Made by a program: the position numbers and the translations under genes
Shown here: positions 43,446 through 52,529 of the stretch, piece by piece
Layout of the letters: every line of letters begins with the position of its first letter
Numbering within the stretch: position 1 is the first letter of the stretch
DNA from: Geminocystis herdmanii PCC 6308
GTDB lineage: Bacteria; Cyanobacteriota; Cyanobacteriia; Cyanobacteriales; Cyanobacteriaceae
Reading direction: 5' to 3'
Assembly (NCBI RefSeq): GCF_000332235.1
Contig: NZ_CM001775.1
Location: 675,630 to 739,629 of the forward strand
Length of the DNA stretch: 64,000 nt
Notes under the pieces: generated by a model
Told to the model about the DNA's origin: nothing
Databases searched by the model: none
What the model saw: the letters and a program-made list of their open reading frames with translations, nothing else

Positions 43446-44297
43446 ATGACGATCGAATCACAAGGAAAAATCAATATTCGGGGAGTAAACCACTATTACG
43501 AGTGGATTCGTCAACCTTCAGCAAATAATCAACCTAAGCCGGTGATGGTATTTATTCACGGTTGGGGAGGCTCTTGTCGATACTGGCGTACTACTGCGAG
43601 TTCGATCGTCTCTGACTATGATTGTTTGCTGTATGATATGCGAGGTTTTGGACAGTCAACGGAGGAAAAACAGGGAAATATTGGCTATGAATTAGAAGAT
43701 TATGCCGAAGATTTATTGATATTATTAGATACATTTCACCTCGATAAAATTTATTTTAATGCGCATTCTATGGGGGCTTCGATCGGAACAGTATTTCTTA
43801 ACATAGCGCCTGAGAGAGTTCATAAAGCAATTTTAACTTGTAATGGAATTTTTACCTATAATGCCCTAGCTTTTTCGGCTTTTCATCAAGTAGGAGGATA
43901 TGTGGTTAAATTTCGTTATAACTGGTTTTTAAAAGTGCCTTTTGCCGATAAAATGTTTATGGCTAGATTTTTATATCAACCCATACCAAAAGATATGAGT
44001 ATTGCTTTTTTAGAAGACTTTTTATTAGCAGATTATAACGCCGCTTTGAATACAATTTATTCATCGGTAAGTAAAAAAGCAGTGGATATTATGCCTCAAG
44101 AATTTGCCAAAATAAAAGTACCCACTTTATTAATTTCGGGAGAAAAAGATCAAATAATTCCTGCAATTATGGGAAGGGAAGCCGCCGCTTTAAATACTGA
44201 AAATATTGTTTATGTAGAAATACCAAAAACTGGTCATTTTCCTATGTTAGAAGATAAAAAAACTTACTTAAATACTATTAATAATTTTCTTCAATAA
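43446..44297 (+). CDS. Alpha/beta hydrolase
   Basis: 283 aa. Oxyanion-hole motif HGWGGSCRYW (near residue 37), nucleophile elbow NAHSMGASIG (S near 110), acid EKDQIIP (D near 238) and catalytic histidine TGHFPMLED (H near 267). Triad complete. Generic esterase, haloperoxidase or lipase-like activity; no partner genes. Starts 4 codons after a long repeat-rich region. Confidence 0.9.
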   Translation: MTIESQGKINIRGVNHYYEWIRQPSANNQPKPVMVFIHGWGGSCRYWRTTASSIVSDYDCLLYDMRGFGQSTEEKQGNIGYELEDYAEDLLILLDTFHLDKIYFNAHSMGASIGTVFLNIAPERVHKAILTCNGIFTYNALAFSAFHQVGGYVVKFRYNWFLKVPFADKMFMARFLYQPIPKDMSIAFLEDFLLADYNAALNTIYSSVSKKAVDIMPQEFAKIKVPTLLISGEKDQIIPAIMGREAAALNTENIVYVEIPKTGHFPMLEDKKTYLNTINNFLQ

Positions 44298-44516
44298 TCC
44301 TTAAAACGGTGGTTCGACTACCCTCACCAACCGCACATTTATTTTTATGGTTCACTCAGGTATTATTGGGGATTTAGGGGCGGACAAAATAACTTTAGCA
44401 ATCACGATAAACTTGATTTGCTAAATGATACGGGTGAACGAAATTTTGGTTGGGAGGAGTTTATGAGGGCAAAGTTAAATGGGCAAAGGGCAAAGGTTAT
44501 TTATCTAATTTATTAA
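44298..44516 (+). pseudogene. Unidentified gene remnant
   Basis: Open frame without start codon: KRWFDYPHQPHIYFYGSLRY then YYWGFRGGQNNFSNHDKLDL and NDTGERNFGWEEFMRAK to a stop. Amino-acid texture is that of a coding sequence, but I cannot name the family. It begins straight after the hydrolase stop. Confidence 0.35.
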
Positions 44517-44908
44517 TCGTGGAAACAAGTAACGCTTGTACCTCATTTACCTTATTTATTGCTAAATCTATCCATTCAAGATTTTCAATTATTTTTACTT
44601 CTTTACTAATAATTAATTGAGTTTCTAAAGAAGGGAAAAGTTGTATGGGCAAGGGTCAAAGGTTATAATAATTTTAGCTATAAGGGTTGATTTTATTATT
44701 AAGTATTTTTTTTGTTATTTTTGATATATTCTGTTTATATTCTTGCCTTTGCCCTTTGAACTTTTGACTTTGCCCTTCTTTAACAGTGATTTATTTGAGA
44801 AACTAATCCATATAATTCTTTCTTAGGGTAATTATTGGTTAATCTATAAATAATAACGGCTAAATTTTTAGCTTTTTGCCAAATGAATTGGTCTTTATAA
44901 TTTGCCAT
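44508..44908 (-). pseudogene. Four-helix-bundle (S23 / intervening-sequence type) protein, broken
   Basis: N-terminal piece at 44780-44908: MANYKDQFIWQKAKNLAVII, YRLTNNYPKKELYGLVSQIN, then a stop. C-terminal piece near 44508-44645: FPSLETQLIISKEVKIIENL, EWIDLAINKVNEVQALLVST. Together they match the first and last helices of the four-helix-bundle family (WQKAMDL ... LETQL). A TTTGCCC-type repeat region replaces the middle helices. Confidence 0.55.
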
Positions 44909-44966
44909 AATGAAGGAAAAAGTAAGAAGGAAAAGTAAAATAACTCTTTAATTTATATCATACTAT

Positions 44967-44997
44967 CCTTTGCCCTTTGCCCTTTGCCCTTTGCCCA
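44967..44997. repeat. Heptamer repeat TTTGCCC x 4
   Basis: Four perfect 7-bp units beside hypE; the same word is scattered in 44640-44780. Confidence 0.85.
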
Positions 44998-45050
44998 ATG
45001 TTCAAAGCTATATTTCCCAACTATTTTTTCGCTCACCCAAATGATACTTT

Positions 45051-46115
45051 TTAACAAATGCGGGGTAATTGCTCACCACTCAACATATCGACAATTCTTT
45101 TACCTCCTATTTTATTATTCATAATCACTAGAGAATTATCTGTTTTTTTTACTGTACCAATGACATTAGCAAAATGATTTTTTGCTTGTAAAATAGTTAA
45201 ACTTTTACTCACATATTCCTCCTCAATAAACATAATAAATCGTCCTTCATTGGCAACATAAAGAGGATCAAAACCAAGTATTTCACAAGCTCCTTTTACT
45301 TGTTCTATGACATGAATTGAATCCTCATTAATATTCATTTCTAAATTAGTTGAAAAAGCAATTTCATTTAAAGCACTTGCTAAACCACCTCTAGTTAAAT
45401 CCCGTAAACAATGAATTTTAATTCCTGCTTTTAATAATTCTAAAATAGTTTCCGCTAGGGGCGCACAATCACTTTTAATAGTTGTTTCAAACTCTAAACC
45501 TTCTCTAATTGCCATAATTGCTATGCCATGTTGCCCAATATCACCACTAATAATAATCACATCATTAGGCTTAATTGAAAAAGGATTTATTTCTAAATTA
45601 TGATCAATAATTCCGATCCCAGAAGTATTAATAAATATACCATCACCTTTGCCTTTTTCTACAACTTTAGTATCCCCTGTAATAATTTTTACTTTACTTA
45701 TTTCTGAGGCTTTTTTTATAGATTGTATAATTTGCCATAATTTAGTAATTTCTAATCCTTCTTCCAAAATAAAACTTAAACTTAAATAAAGAGGAATTGC
45801 ACCCCCCATAGCTAAGTCATTTACTGTACCATAAACTGCCATTGAACCAATATTTCCTCCGGGGAAAAATAGAGGATTTATCACATAAGAATCCGTAGTA
45901 AAAGCGATTTTATTTTTACTAAGATTAACTACTGCACAATCATGATCAATATTATTTTCAGGGGGAAAAGTAGTTAAAAACATCTCATTGATTAATTGCC
46001 TCATTAACTTTCCTCCACTACCATGGCCTAATAAAATATGAGGATATTTATTAATAGGTAAAGGACAATTAATTTGAAATTCTTTATTGTCTTCCATCAC
46101 TTTATTTTTTTTCAA
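45051..46115 (-). CDS. hypE: Hydrogenase maturation protein HypE
   Basis: 354 aa. Dehydrates the HypF-bound thiocarboxamide to thiocyanate for the cyano ligands of [NiFe] hydrogenases. Near the N-terminus, ILLGHGSGGKLMRQLINEMF, then AFTTDSYVINPLFFPGGNIG (ATP/metal site). The hallmark C-terminal cysteine tail LPRIC is intact. No other hyp genes are near, which is common in cyanobacteria where hyp genes are scattered. Either ATG in MKKNKVMEDNK may be used. Confidence 0.96.
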   Translation of the reverse strand: MKKNKVMEDNKEFQINCPLPINKYPHILLGHGSGGKLMRQLINEMFLTTFPPENNIDHDCAVVNLSKNKIAFTTDSYVINPLFFPGGNIGSMAVYGTVNDLAMGGAIPLYLSLSFILEEGLEITKLWQIIQSIKKASEISKVKIITGDTKVVEKGKGDGIFINTSGIGIIDHNLEINPFSIKPNDVIIISGDIGQHGIAIMAIREGLEFETTIKSDCAPLAETILELLKAGIKIHCLRDLTRGGLASALNEIAFSTNLEMNINEDSIHVIEQVKGACEILGFDPLYVANEGRFIMFIEEEYVSKSLTILQAKNHFANVIGTVKKTDNSLVIMNNKIGGKRIVDMLSGEQLPRIC

Positions 46116-46207
46116 AATCCCTTAATAAATTATCATAAATTGTTCCTATTTTCTGAGGAAGCAATCTAGAACATTAAACTTTTTTTTAAGTTAATCTTCA
46201 TTTCTAT

Positions 46208-46666
46208 TTAAAATTTTTTCTGGTTAGAATAGCGAATAATTCCATAACTAATAGCTAAACAGACGATCGCAACTCCTAAAGCAATCAGATCAATTTTTTG
46301 GTATTTACCCGGATCAAAAATTATAATTTTTCGAGCCACAGCAATTAAAGCAGTAGTGACAACTAACTCTAATTGTACAATATGTTTTCTAAGATAAACT
46401 GTTATATTTTCTAAGAGTTCTAAGGCAATTAATATATTAAGAAAAAAGCCAAAAAGTTCGATTAAAGTACGGTTAAAAAATCCTAAAGGCTCTTCTTTAA
46501 ATAAATCCGTAACTAAAACTAATACTAAGTCATATAAAGCAACAAAAATAACCACGATTAATGCTAAAGAAAGAACCTTTGACACTAAATTTTCAGTGAC
46601 ATGAATTAATTTTAGAAAATTTCTATCTCGAAAGAAATCTTCAAGCCAAACTAAAATTTTTCCCAT
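46208..46666 (-). CDS. PsiE-like small membrane protein
   Basis: 152 aa with four membrane helices (SLALIVVIFVALYDLVLVLV, LFGFFLNILIALELLENITV, VVTTALIAVARKIIIFDPGK, DLIALGVAIVCLAISYGIIR). Helix order and FxxxL-E-L-L-E-N-I-T-x-Y-L match the PsiE (phosphate-starvation-inducible) family. Function not known. Regulation by phosphate is unproven here. Confidence 0.8.
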   Translation of the reverse strand: MGKILVWLEDFFRDRNFLKLIHVTENLVSKVLSLALIVVIFVALYDLVLVLVTDLFKEEPLGFFNRTLIELFGFFLNILIALELLENITVYLRKHIVQLELVVTTALIAVARKIIIFDPGKYQKIDLIALGVAIVCLAISYGIIRYSNQKKF

Positions 46667-46875
46667 ACTTATATCAAAGTTTTAAAAGATTTTTAATCAA
46701 CTAATTATTAGAAAAATATATAAACTCTTTACAATTTAGCATTTTGTGAAAAGTTTTTTCATCTAATAACTATCAGAACAATAATTGTTAATTTATATAA
46801 AACTATCCTTGACTAGAATAAGAAAAAATGATAAGATTCCTCTGTAAGAATCAGCAATACTAAACTGAAAACACC

Positions 46876-47073
46876 ATGACTGTTAATGCCCATAACTCAA
46901 TTCAACCCATGAAAGAGGATGTTCGTGATTATGTTGCTCATTTACAATTACATATGAGTCTTCAATCTCGCAATTTATTACCACATCTGAGTCAAGTGAA
47001 AGATAGTCGTGATCATCTACTCTATCAAACTCAGGTACAAATAGAAAAAATAAGTTCCCGTGAGTTGACTTAA
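46876..47073 (+). CDS. Small cyanobacterial protein, 65 aa
   Basis: MTVNAHNSIQPMKEDVRDYV then HLQLHMSLQSRNLLPHLSQV. No motif recognised. Ends 140 bp before tRNA-Lys, same strand. Low codon-context support; kept because the start is well spaced and the gene stands alone. Confidence 0.5.
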   Translation: MTVNAHNSIQPMKEDVRDYVAHLQLHMSLQSRNLLPHLSQVKDSRDHLLYQTQVQIEKISSRELT

Positions 47074-47212
47074 GTTGATTGCTTCTAAACTATACCAGTT
47101 CTCGATCGAGGGGGTAAAAATAAAGAAATAAAAACTTTTTCGATTTTACTCTTGCATTTTTTTTTAAAGTTCGTTATACTGGTTATCGTTGCGAAAATTA
47201 AAAGCAACGAAT

Positions 47213-47284
47213 GGGTCGCTAGCTCAGCGGTAGAGCACTCGGCTTTTAACTGATTGGTCCTGAGTTCGAATCTCAGGCGACCCA
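47213..47284 (+). tRNA. tRNA-Lys(UUU)
   Basis: 72 nt plus no encoded CCA. Acceptor GGGTCGC / GCGACCC, D-arm AGCTCAGCGGTAGAGC, anticodon loop CTTTTAA (anticodon UUU), T-arm with GGTTCGAATCT-type loop (GTTCGAA). Followed by an ATTTTTAC stretch. Confidence 0.97.
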
Positions 47285-47510
47285 TTTTTACATTTAACTA
47301 ACTTAATATTCCACGATACTTAAAAGATTATTAGGTTTTATTCTTATCAAAGATATACTCAACACTACACAGACTTTCATCGTGTATAGTTTTAGCAATT
47401 TTTAAGTCAAAAAATTTTCTTTAATTTTGTCTATACAAAGTCTCAAAACTCTGATTTCCTCTTTTCTACCATGATCAAAAGACTTTTTAAGCAACTCCTA
47501 AGTAGGGATT

Positions 47511-47527
47511 GGTGGGCAATGCCCACC
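47511..47527. repeat. GGTGGGC palindrome, copy 2
   Basis: Identical 17-bp palindrome, 15 bp after the petJ stop. Flanks ATT before and CT after also match copy 1. Confidence 0.6.
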
Positions 47528-47541
47528 CTGCATATTAGTTT

Positions 47542-47874
47542 TTACCAACCTTTTTCGGCTTGAGAAAGAACATAAGTAGCTACGTCTTCAATTTGTTCTC
47601 CTGTTAAATTCTTACCAAAAGAAGGCATTGCGGCTTTACCATTAAGTATTTGAGTTTTAATTTTGTCCAACTCATACATATCATATTTTTCTAAGTCGGC
47701 TTTTTGTAAAGTTTTGGTAGGATTCACCACATTTCTTCCTCCCATGTGACAAGAAGCACAATTAGCACTGAATAAAGTCGCACCTTTAGAGGCATCTCCG
47801 GCTAAGGCTGGACTTGCAAAGGTAAAAGTAACAAGGGTAATTAATAAAACTACTACACTAAGAATTTTTTTCAT
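47542..47874 (-). CDS. petJ: Cytochrome c6
   Basis: 110 aa with a Sec signal peptide ([20 protein letters not shown], cleavage after ASPALA). The heme motif is CASCH (near residue 39) and the distal methionine is in [10 protein letters not shown]. Lumenal electron carrier between cytochrome b6f and photosystem I, used instead of plastocyanin at low copper. No copper-box can be assigned from the upstream region. Confidence 0.97.
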   Translation of the reverse strand: MKKILSVVVLLITLVTFTFASPALAGDASKGATLFSANCASCHMGGRNVVNPTKTLQKADLEKYDMYELDKIKTQILNGKAAMPSFGKNLTGEQIEDVATYVLSQAEKGW

Positions 47875-47992
47875 TGGGAATTTCGATCGAGATATTTTTT
47901 ATCACCTTCGATCTTCTGCAATTTGTTTTCCATTGTCAAAAGACAAGTGGTCAAAGTTTGTTACATTTCTTAATCTAATATGGCTTAACATT

Positions 47993-48787
47993 TTAATTTT
48001 CGATTCCTGAATCTTTGAGTTTTTGCACCGTTACCACATCAGTTAAATTGTATTGTAATGGAGTCATAGTTATATAATTTTCTTTGATGGCTTGAACATC
48101 CGTGGGCAAATCAGGGGGTAAGTAAATATGTTCGGGTTGCTCCAGTTCTTCCACTAATTCTCCTGCTAACCAATAGTAACTTTTTCCTCTGGGATCGGTT
48201 CGTTTTTGGAAATTTTCGGTGTAACGTCTAATACCTTGACGAGTGATTTTTACTCCTTTAATGTCTGTTTCTGCTACTGGAGGAATATTGACATTGAGTA
48301 AAGTCGCTTCGGGTAAAGGGTTTTGAGTGAGTTGGTTAATCAGTTTGACGGCAAAATTGGCGGCGGGTTGAAATTCTACGCTGGTGAAACTGGCTAAACT
48401 AAACGCTATACTCGTAATCCCGTCGATCGAGCCTTCCATAGCTGCGCTCACTGTGCCTGAGTATAATATATCAGTGCCTAAATTTGAGCCGTGATTAATC
48501 CCAGAGAGGACAAAATCAGGTTGCTCTTTTGAAATGGCGTTCAAGCCTAGTTTAACGCAGTCTGAGGGCGTTCCCGAACATGACCACACCGTGACTTCAG
48601 GATGAAAAACGCCTTCAATTTTCTGTGCTCTAATGGGTTGATGAAGGGTTAAACCATGGCCTGTAGCCGATCGTTCTCTATCAGGTGCTACTACTATAAC
48701 TTGATGTCCTTGAGATACGATCGTATTAGCTAAAGTGCGTATTCCTAAAGCAAAAATACCATCATCATTACTAATTAAAATTTTCAT
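47993..48787 (-). CDS. surE: 5'/3'-nucleotidase SurE
   Basis: 264 aa. SurE signature: [20 protein letters not shown] (ND-D metal site), [35 protein letters not shown], and [20 protein letters not shown] (second metal site). Dephosphorylates nucleoside monophosphates and is a stationary-phase survival enzyme. No operon partner; petJ is 118 bp downstream on the same strand. Confidence 0.97.
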   Translation of the reverse strand: MKILISNDDGIFALGIRTLANTIVSQGHQVIVVAPDRERSATGHGLTLHQPIRAQKIEGVFHPEVTVWSCSGTPSDCVKLGLNAISKEQPDFVLSGINHGSNLGTDILYSGTVSAAMEGSIDGITSIAFSLASFTSVEFQPAANFAVKLINQLTQNPLPEATLLNVNIPPVAETDIKGVKITRQGIRRYTENFQKRTDPRGKSYYWLAGELVEELEQPEHIYLPPDLPTDVQAIKENYITMTPLQYNLTDVVTVQKLKDSGIEN

Positions 48788-48857
48788 ATATTCTACTTAA
48801 TTATGTTCCGAACTGCGAATTATTTTGATTTTCAATGACGTATTTTTTACTGTAAAT

Positions 48858-49646
48858 TCAAAGAGTTTTTTCCTTTGTAATCATTCTCTCATAACACCAC
48901 CATCCCAGAAAGATCATGACGATCGAAAAGATTAGTAAGAAAAAAAAATGACCTTGAATATCCTCAAAAGATTTACCTTTTCCCCACAAATTTATTAAGG
49001 CTTCATTCATGTGAAAAATCGGATTAAATTGTGCAATTTCTAAGAGTTTTTTCGGAAATAAAGAACTAGGAAAAAAAGTTCCCCCCATGATTAATAAAGG
49101 AACGCCAAAAGTAGCTACGATCGCATTCACATCTTCCGTTCTTTTTGCTAATTGAGTACCTAAAATAAACCCTACTCCCACATAACTTATTATACTCAAA
49201 ATAATGATAATTAAACCTAAAATTATTGACCCAGAAATAGACATTTCTTTAATGAGTAAAACGATTAACAACAATCCATAAACTAATAAAGTTTGTAATA
49301 AACCAATAAAACTATGGGCAAAGAAAATTCCTAGAAAATAAGAAGCCCCATTAAGAGGAGAAATAAACAATCTTTTGAGAGTTTTTTGTTCCCTTTCTGC
49401 CACAATAGTTGCGATCGTCCCCCCTAAACAACTAAAAAACAAAGCCGCCCCCACTAAACTAGAAGGAGCAGATATTTTCATGGCTAAAGCCGTGGTAATT
49501 TTAGCTCTTTCGGCAATGATATAACTATTAATTAAAAGAATAAAAATAGGAAACATAGCCCAAAAAATAAGGCTTCTTTTTCTTCTAAAAAGTTCTATTA
49601 ATATTCGTTGACTTACCGCTAAACTTTCATCAATATTTTTGATCAT
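48858..49646 (-). CDS. ABC-2 type transporter permease
   Basis: 262 aa with six membrane helices. IALELFRRKRSLIFWAMFPI-like start and the ABC-2 core with RLFISPLNGASYFLGIFFAH, then GVPLLIMGGTFFPSSLFPKK and IAQFNPIFHMNEALINLWGK. Exporter for polysaccharide, drug or polyketide; the ATPase gene is not in the window. It ends 8 bp downstream of the 122-aa gene, so they form one transcription unit. Confidence 0.9.
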   Translation of the reverse strand: MIKNIDESLAVSQRILIELFRRKRSLIFWAMFPIFILLINSYIIAERAKITTALAMKISAPSSLVGAALFFSCLGGTIATIVAEREQKTLKRLFISPLNGASYFLGIFFAHSFIGLLQTLLVYGLLLIVLLIKEMSISGSIILGLIIIILSIISYVGVGFILGTQLAKRTEDVNAIVATFGVPLLIMGGTFFPSSLFPKKLLEIAQFNPIFHMNEALINLWGKGKSFEDIQGHFFFLLIFSIVMIFLGWWCYERMITKEKTL

Positions 49647-49654
49647 AACATTAA

Positions 49655-50023
49655 TTATCGTTGAGAATCCCGTCTTCCCAAATCATAAACTCCACAGGAA
49701 ATACAAGCTAAAATTCCCACACTAATTAACCAATTTCTACCTAAAGTAACATCAGTTAACCAATTAAATAAAATTCCCATGAGCAAAAAAGGAATTATAC
49801 TCATCAAAGAAGCAAAAAAGGCATTTTGAGATTCTCTCCCTTTACGAGTACGTTCAAATTCCCCATCGTTGGTATAAAGAAAACGTTCCGCAAAATTAAA
49901 CCAACGGCATAACCCGTCAATTACAGACTCTCTCAAAGTAGCAAGACTAATATATAAAGCTAAACACCAAAGACAACTCCCCGCAATAATAGTTGTATTA
50001 ATTCCCAAACTAAAAGGCAACAT
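49655..50023 (-). CDS. Small membrane protein, 122 aa
   Basis: Helices at about residues 8-28, 66-88 and 94-112 (FSLGINTTIIAGSCLWCLAL, FFASLMSIIPFLLMGILFNW, WLISVGILACISCGVYDLGR). Conserved in layout with cyanobacterial proteins that precede ABC-2 permeases; function unknown. It is separated from the permease by only 8 bp. Confidence 0.7.
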   Translation of the reverse strand: MLPFSLGINTTIIAGSCLWCLALYISLATLRESVIDGLCRWFNFAERFLYTNDGEFERTRKGRESQNAFFASLMSIIPFLLMGILFNWLTDVTLGRNWLISVGILACISCGVYDLGRRDSQR

Positions 50024-50098
50024 AATTTTTTATTAGACTTTTCGACAAAAGATTTTTGATAAGTTTGTAGGGGTTTTAACCCTAATCAATTACTCACA

Positions 50099-50144
50099 GT
50101 GTAATTCATTACACGGCTAATAGTTACCGTTCAATAAATTGAAG
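50099..50144 (-). repeat. Double-hairpin repeat, copy 1
   Basis: GTGTAATTCATTACAC, 14-nt spacer, then GTTCAATAAATTGAAG: two adjacent palindromes (inverse of copies 57535 and 61906). Confidence 0.8.
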
Positions 50145-50172
50145 TCAAAATTTTTCACAAAGGTTCAATTAC

Positions 50173-50231
50173 TCCTTACTTCTTACTTCTTACTTCTTAC
50201 TTCTTACTTTTTACTTTTTACTTTTTACTCT
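50173..50231. repeat. Heptamer repeat TTACTTC / TTACTTT x about 8
   Basis: Perfect 7-bp units, first TTACTTC then TTACTTT, between the ABC unit and comFB-like gene. Confidence 0.9.
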
Positions 50232-50238
50232 TTACACC

Positions 50239-50778
50239 TTAATTCCCCTCGTAATTCGAGGCTTGAGATTGTAATAACTGACTGACTTGTTTGAATACAT
50301 TATTAGCTTGTGAGCCTTTGCTAATCATGTGTCTTTCTGGATGAAATTCCGGTCGATCGAGATATAATAAAATAGCCTGTTCTACTTGTTCTAAAATCAA
50401 GGTTTTTAACTCATCCTTGGCTCTACCTCTTTGAAACTCTGCACCTTCTTCAGTGGTTGCATACAAAGGCGGTAAACGATTAAGGGCATAGGCTGAAATA
50501 TCCCCTACATCCAATAATTTATTACTGGTAGTTTCTATTTCCGCAACCCGAGAAATTACCTCACTTACAACTAATTCCTCCATGACATTAATAAATTGTT
50601 TTCTAGGCATTGCCACCACTTCCCCTGTTAACAATGCGCCCATTAGTTTATCTAAAGCCATATATTCATCGACAGAAAGTTCTGAAGATGTTTCACATAA
50701 TTTTCCGACTTCCGCTTCCATGGTAGGAGTAAGATAACCTGTTTCTAAGGCTTGATCGACAATATGATTTATTCCCAT
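50239..50778 (-). CDS. ComFB-like protein (late competence, c-di-nucleotide receptor family)
   Basis: 179 aa. ComFB core: FINVMEELVVSEVISRVAEI followed by DVGDISAYALNRLPPLYATT, the pattern of ComFB/CdgR receptors that bind c-di-GMP or c-di-AMP in cyanobacteria and affect natural competence, motility or day-night acclimation. Extra helices at the N-terminus (TPTMEAEVGKLCETSSELSV) are typical of the cyanobacterial type. Next to rpaA, with 115 bp between. Confidence 0.83.
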   Translation of the reverse strand: MGINHIVDQALETGYLTPTMEAEVGKLCETSSELSVDEYMALDKLMGALLTGEVVAMPRKQFINVMEELVVSEVISRVAEIETTSNKLLDVGDISAYALNRLPPLYATTEEGAEFQRGRAKDELKTLILEQVEQAILLYLDRPEFHPERHMISKGSQANNVFKQVSQLLQSQASNYEGN

Positions 50779-50893
50779 AAAAATTTCTGTTATTGATAAT
50801 TAATTATTCTATATATTATTATTCATTGTTATTAATTTATAACAAATATAACTGACTGTTATTTAGTCTTGAGGATGTGATTTTTCTCAAAGC

Positions 50894-51607
50894 CTAATTT
50901 GTATTGGTTTGATTTAATTCTAAACAATATCCAGCACCATAAATAGTTTTAATATAACGAGGTTTGCGTGGGTCTGGTTCTAGTTTGGTGCGTAAATGCC
51001 TAATATGAACCCGAATAGTCTCAATATCATCATTAGGATCATATCCCCATACTTCTTTGAGTATATCACTAGGTGCTACTGTTTGTCCATGACGTTGTAA
51101 TAAACAATGTAATAATTCAAATTCTAAATGGGTTAATTTAATAGTTTTGTCGAACCATATCGCCTCAAACCTTTCTGGTACGAGGGTTAAAGCTCCAAAA
51201 TTAAGAATTTCAGTGTGTTTAGCTGTCGCTAAACTTCGTTCACTTCTTCTCAATAAGGCTTTGACTCTCGCTAACATTTCTTCTACTTCAAAGGGTTTTG
51301 TTAAGTAATCATCTGCCCCAGCGTTGAAACCGTCAACTTTATCTTGAGTTTGTCCTAATGCTGTTAACATTAGTACAGGTATATTGACAGTTCGATCGTC
51401 CCTTCTGAGTCTTTGACAGACAGTAAAACCATCAACTTTGGGCAACATCAAATCTAACATGATTAAATCTGGTTGGATTTGTAATGCTAGGGCTTGTCCT
51501 TTGATTCCGTCTTCCGCTTGACATATATCATATCCTGCCATTTCTAAATTAATGGACACTAATTCTGCGATCGCCGCATCATCATCAATTACTAATATTC
51601 GAGACAT
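50894..51607 (-). CDS. rpaA: OmpR-type response regulator RpaA (circadian output)
   Basis: 237 aa. Receiver with [20 protein letters not shown] and phospho-acceptor D52 in [14 protein letters not shown], then the OmpR winged helix with [20 protein letters not shown] and [20 protein letters not shown]. The [20 protein letters not shown] and [17 protein letters not shown] segments match RpaA rather than RpaB. It is phosphorylated by SasA and drives the dusk transcription programme. It has a long upstream region (51608-51949) with no gene. Confidence 0.92.
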   Translation of the reverse strand: MSRILVIDDDAAIAELVSINLEMAGYDICQAEDGIKGQALALQIQPDLIMLDLMLPKVDGFTVCQRLRRDDRTVNIPVLMLTALGQTQDKVDGFNAGADDYLTKPFEVEEMLARVKALLRRSERSLATAKHTEILNFGALTLVPERFEAIWFDKTIKLTHLEFELLHCLLQRHGQTVAPSDILKEVWGYDPNDDIETIRVHIRHLRTKLEPDPRKPRYIKTIYGAGYCLELNQTNTN

Positions 51608-51949
51608 TATCCAATTTGACCTATAGTTTTTTGAAAAAAAAGATTAATAAAAATTGCAGTTGTAAAACAAAAATTCTCAAAATTTATCTTATGGTAATGA
51701 TTATAAGCAACATCTTTCAAATTTAATAAGTTTATTTAACCTTTTATGACACTTCTACACCAAAAACAGAGAATACGGTTAGATGTAACTCGTCATCCTA
51801 AATCAGTTTATTCTGGGTAACGTCAATAATTAATTAGGACTGATCGAATTTTTCTTAGTAAAATAGGTTCGATCGATCCTCCTCAGTGTAATCAATTCCA
51901 TGGACTTTATAATAGAATAAAAATAATCACTAAATGGAGAAATTAACTA

Positions 51950-52240
51950 ATGATTACAGTAAATCACAATGTTGATTCTAATAATATTTTAGAATTAGTT
52001 AAAAAAGCTGAAACAAAAGGGGAAAGAATTGTTATTGAGAGAGAAGGCAAAGGTAAAGTTGCTATTATTAACTATGCCGATTTGCGGTTATTAGAAGAAT
52101 TGGAAGATGCTAGAGATTGCACAGAATTACGTCAGGCGATCGAAGAAAGTAAAGGGAAACCTAGTATTACATTTAATGAATTATTAGATGAATTAGGGTT
52201 GACAATTGAAGATTTAACCTCTGGAGATGAAGATGAGTAA
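51950..52240 (+). CDS. Phd/YefM-family antitoxin
   Basis: 96 aa. N-terminal Phd fold: NNILELVKKAETKGERIVIE then REGKGKVAIINYADLRLLEE. The C-terminal half is acidic (ITFNELLDELGLTIEDLTSG). Overlaps the RelE-like gene by 8 bp (ATGAGTAA). The neighbouring toxin fits a type II module, autoregulated. Confidence 0.88.
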   Translation: MITVNHNVDSNNILELVKKAETKGERIVIEREGKGKVAIINYADLRLLEELEDARDCTELRQAIEESKGKPSITFNELLDELGLTIEDLTSGDEDE

Positions 52241-52502
52241 AGAATATTCTTTGATTATTGAACATTCTGCTAGAAAAAGTTTAAAAAGTCTTCAACCTAA
52301 ATTTATTAAACAGATTGTTTTTAAGATATTTACTTTACCAGATAATCCGTTTCCTCAAGATTCTAAAAAGTTAAAAGGTTTTAAAGAAAGTTATCGAGTA
52401 GATCAAGGAGAATATCGAATTTTATATACTGTTGAAGATGATAAAATTAGAGTCTTTAAAATTGGGAAGCGTAATGATGATGAGGTTTATCAAAATTTAT
52501 AA
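52233..52502 (+). CDS. RelE/ParE-family toxin
   Basis: 89 aa from ATG 52233 (the frame is open from 52227). SLIIEHSARKSLKSLQPKFI, then FPQDSKKLKGFKESYRVDQG and EYRILYTVEDDKIRVFKIGK, ending RNDDEVY: the ribosome-dependent RelE fold with R-V-x-x-G-x-Y-R-I-x-Y. Coupled to the Phd antitoxin. Confidence 0.9.
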   Translation: MSKEYSLIIEHSARKSLKSLQPKFIKQIVFKIFTLPDNPFPQDSKKLKGFKESYRVDQGEYRILYTVEDDKIRVFKIGKRNDDEVYQNL

Positions 52503-52529
52503 ATTTATTCATAAAATTAACCTGTATTA

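Noticed and set aside
46876..47285. Minus ORF 47085-47285 overlapping tRNA-Lys
   Set aside because: It covers the tRNA and has no coding features.
51608..51949. 24-aa ORF (MTLLHQKQRIRLDVTRHPKS) upstream of the Phd gene
   Set aside because: Too short, no ribosome-binding support and no conserved pattern; region otherwise empty.
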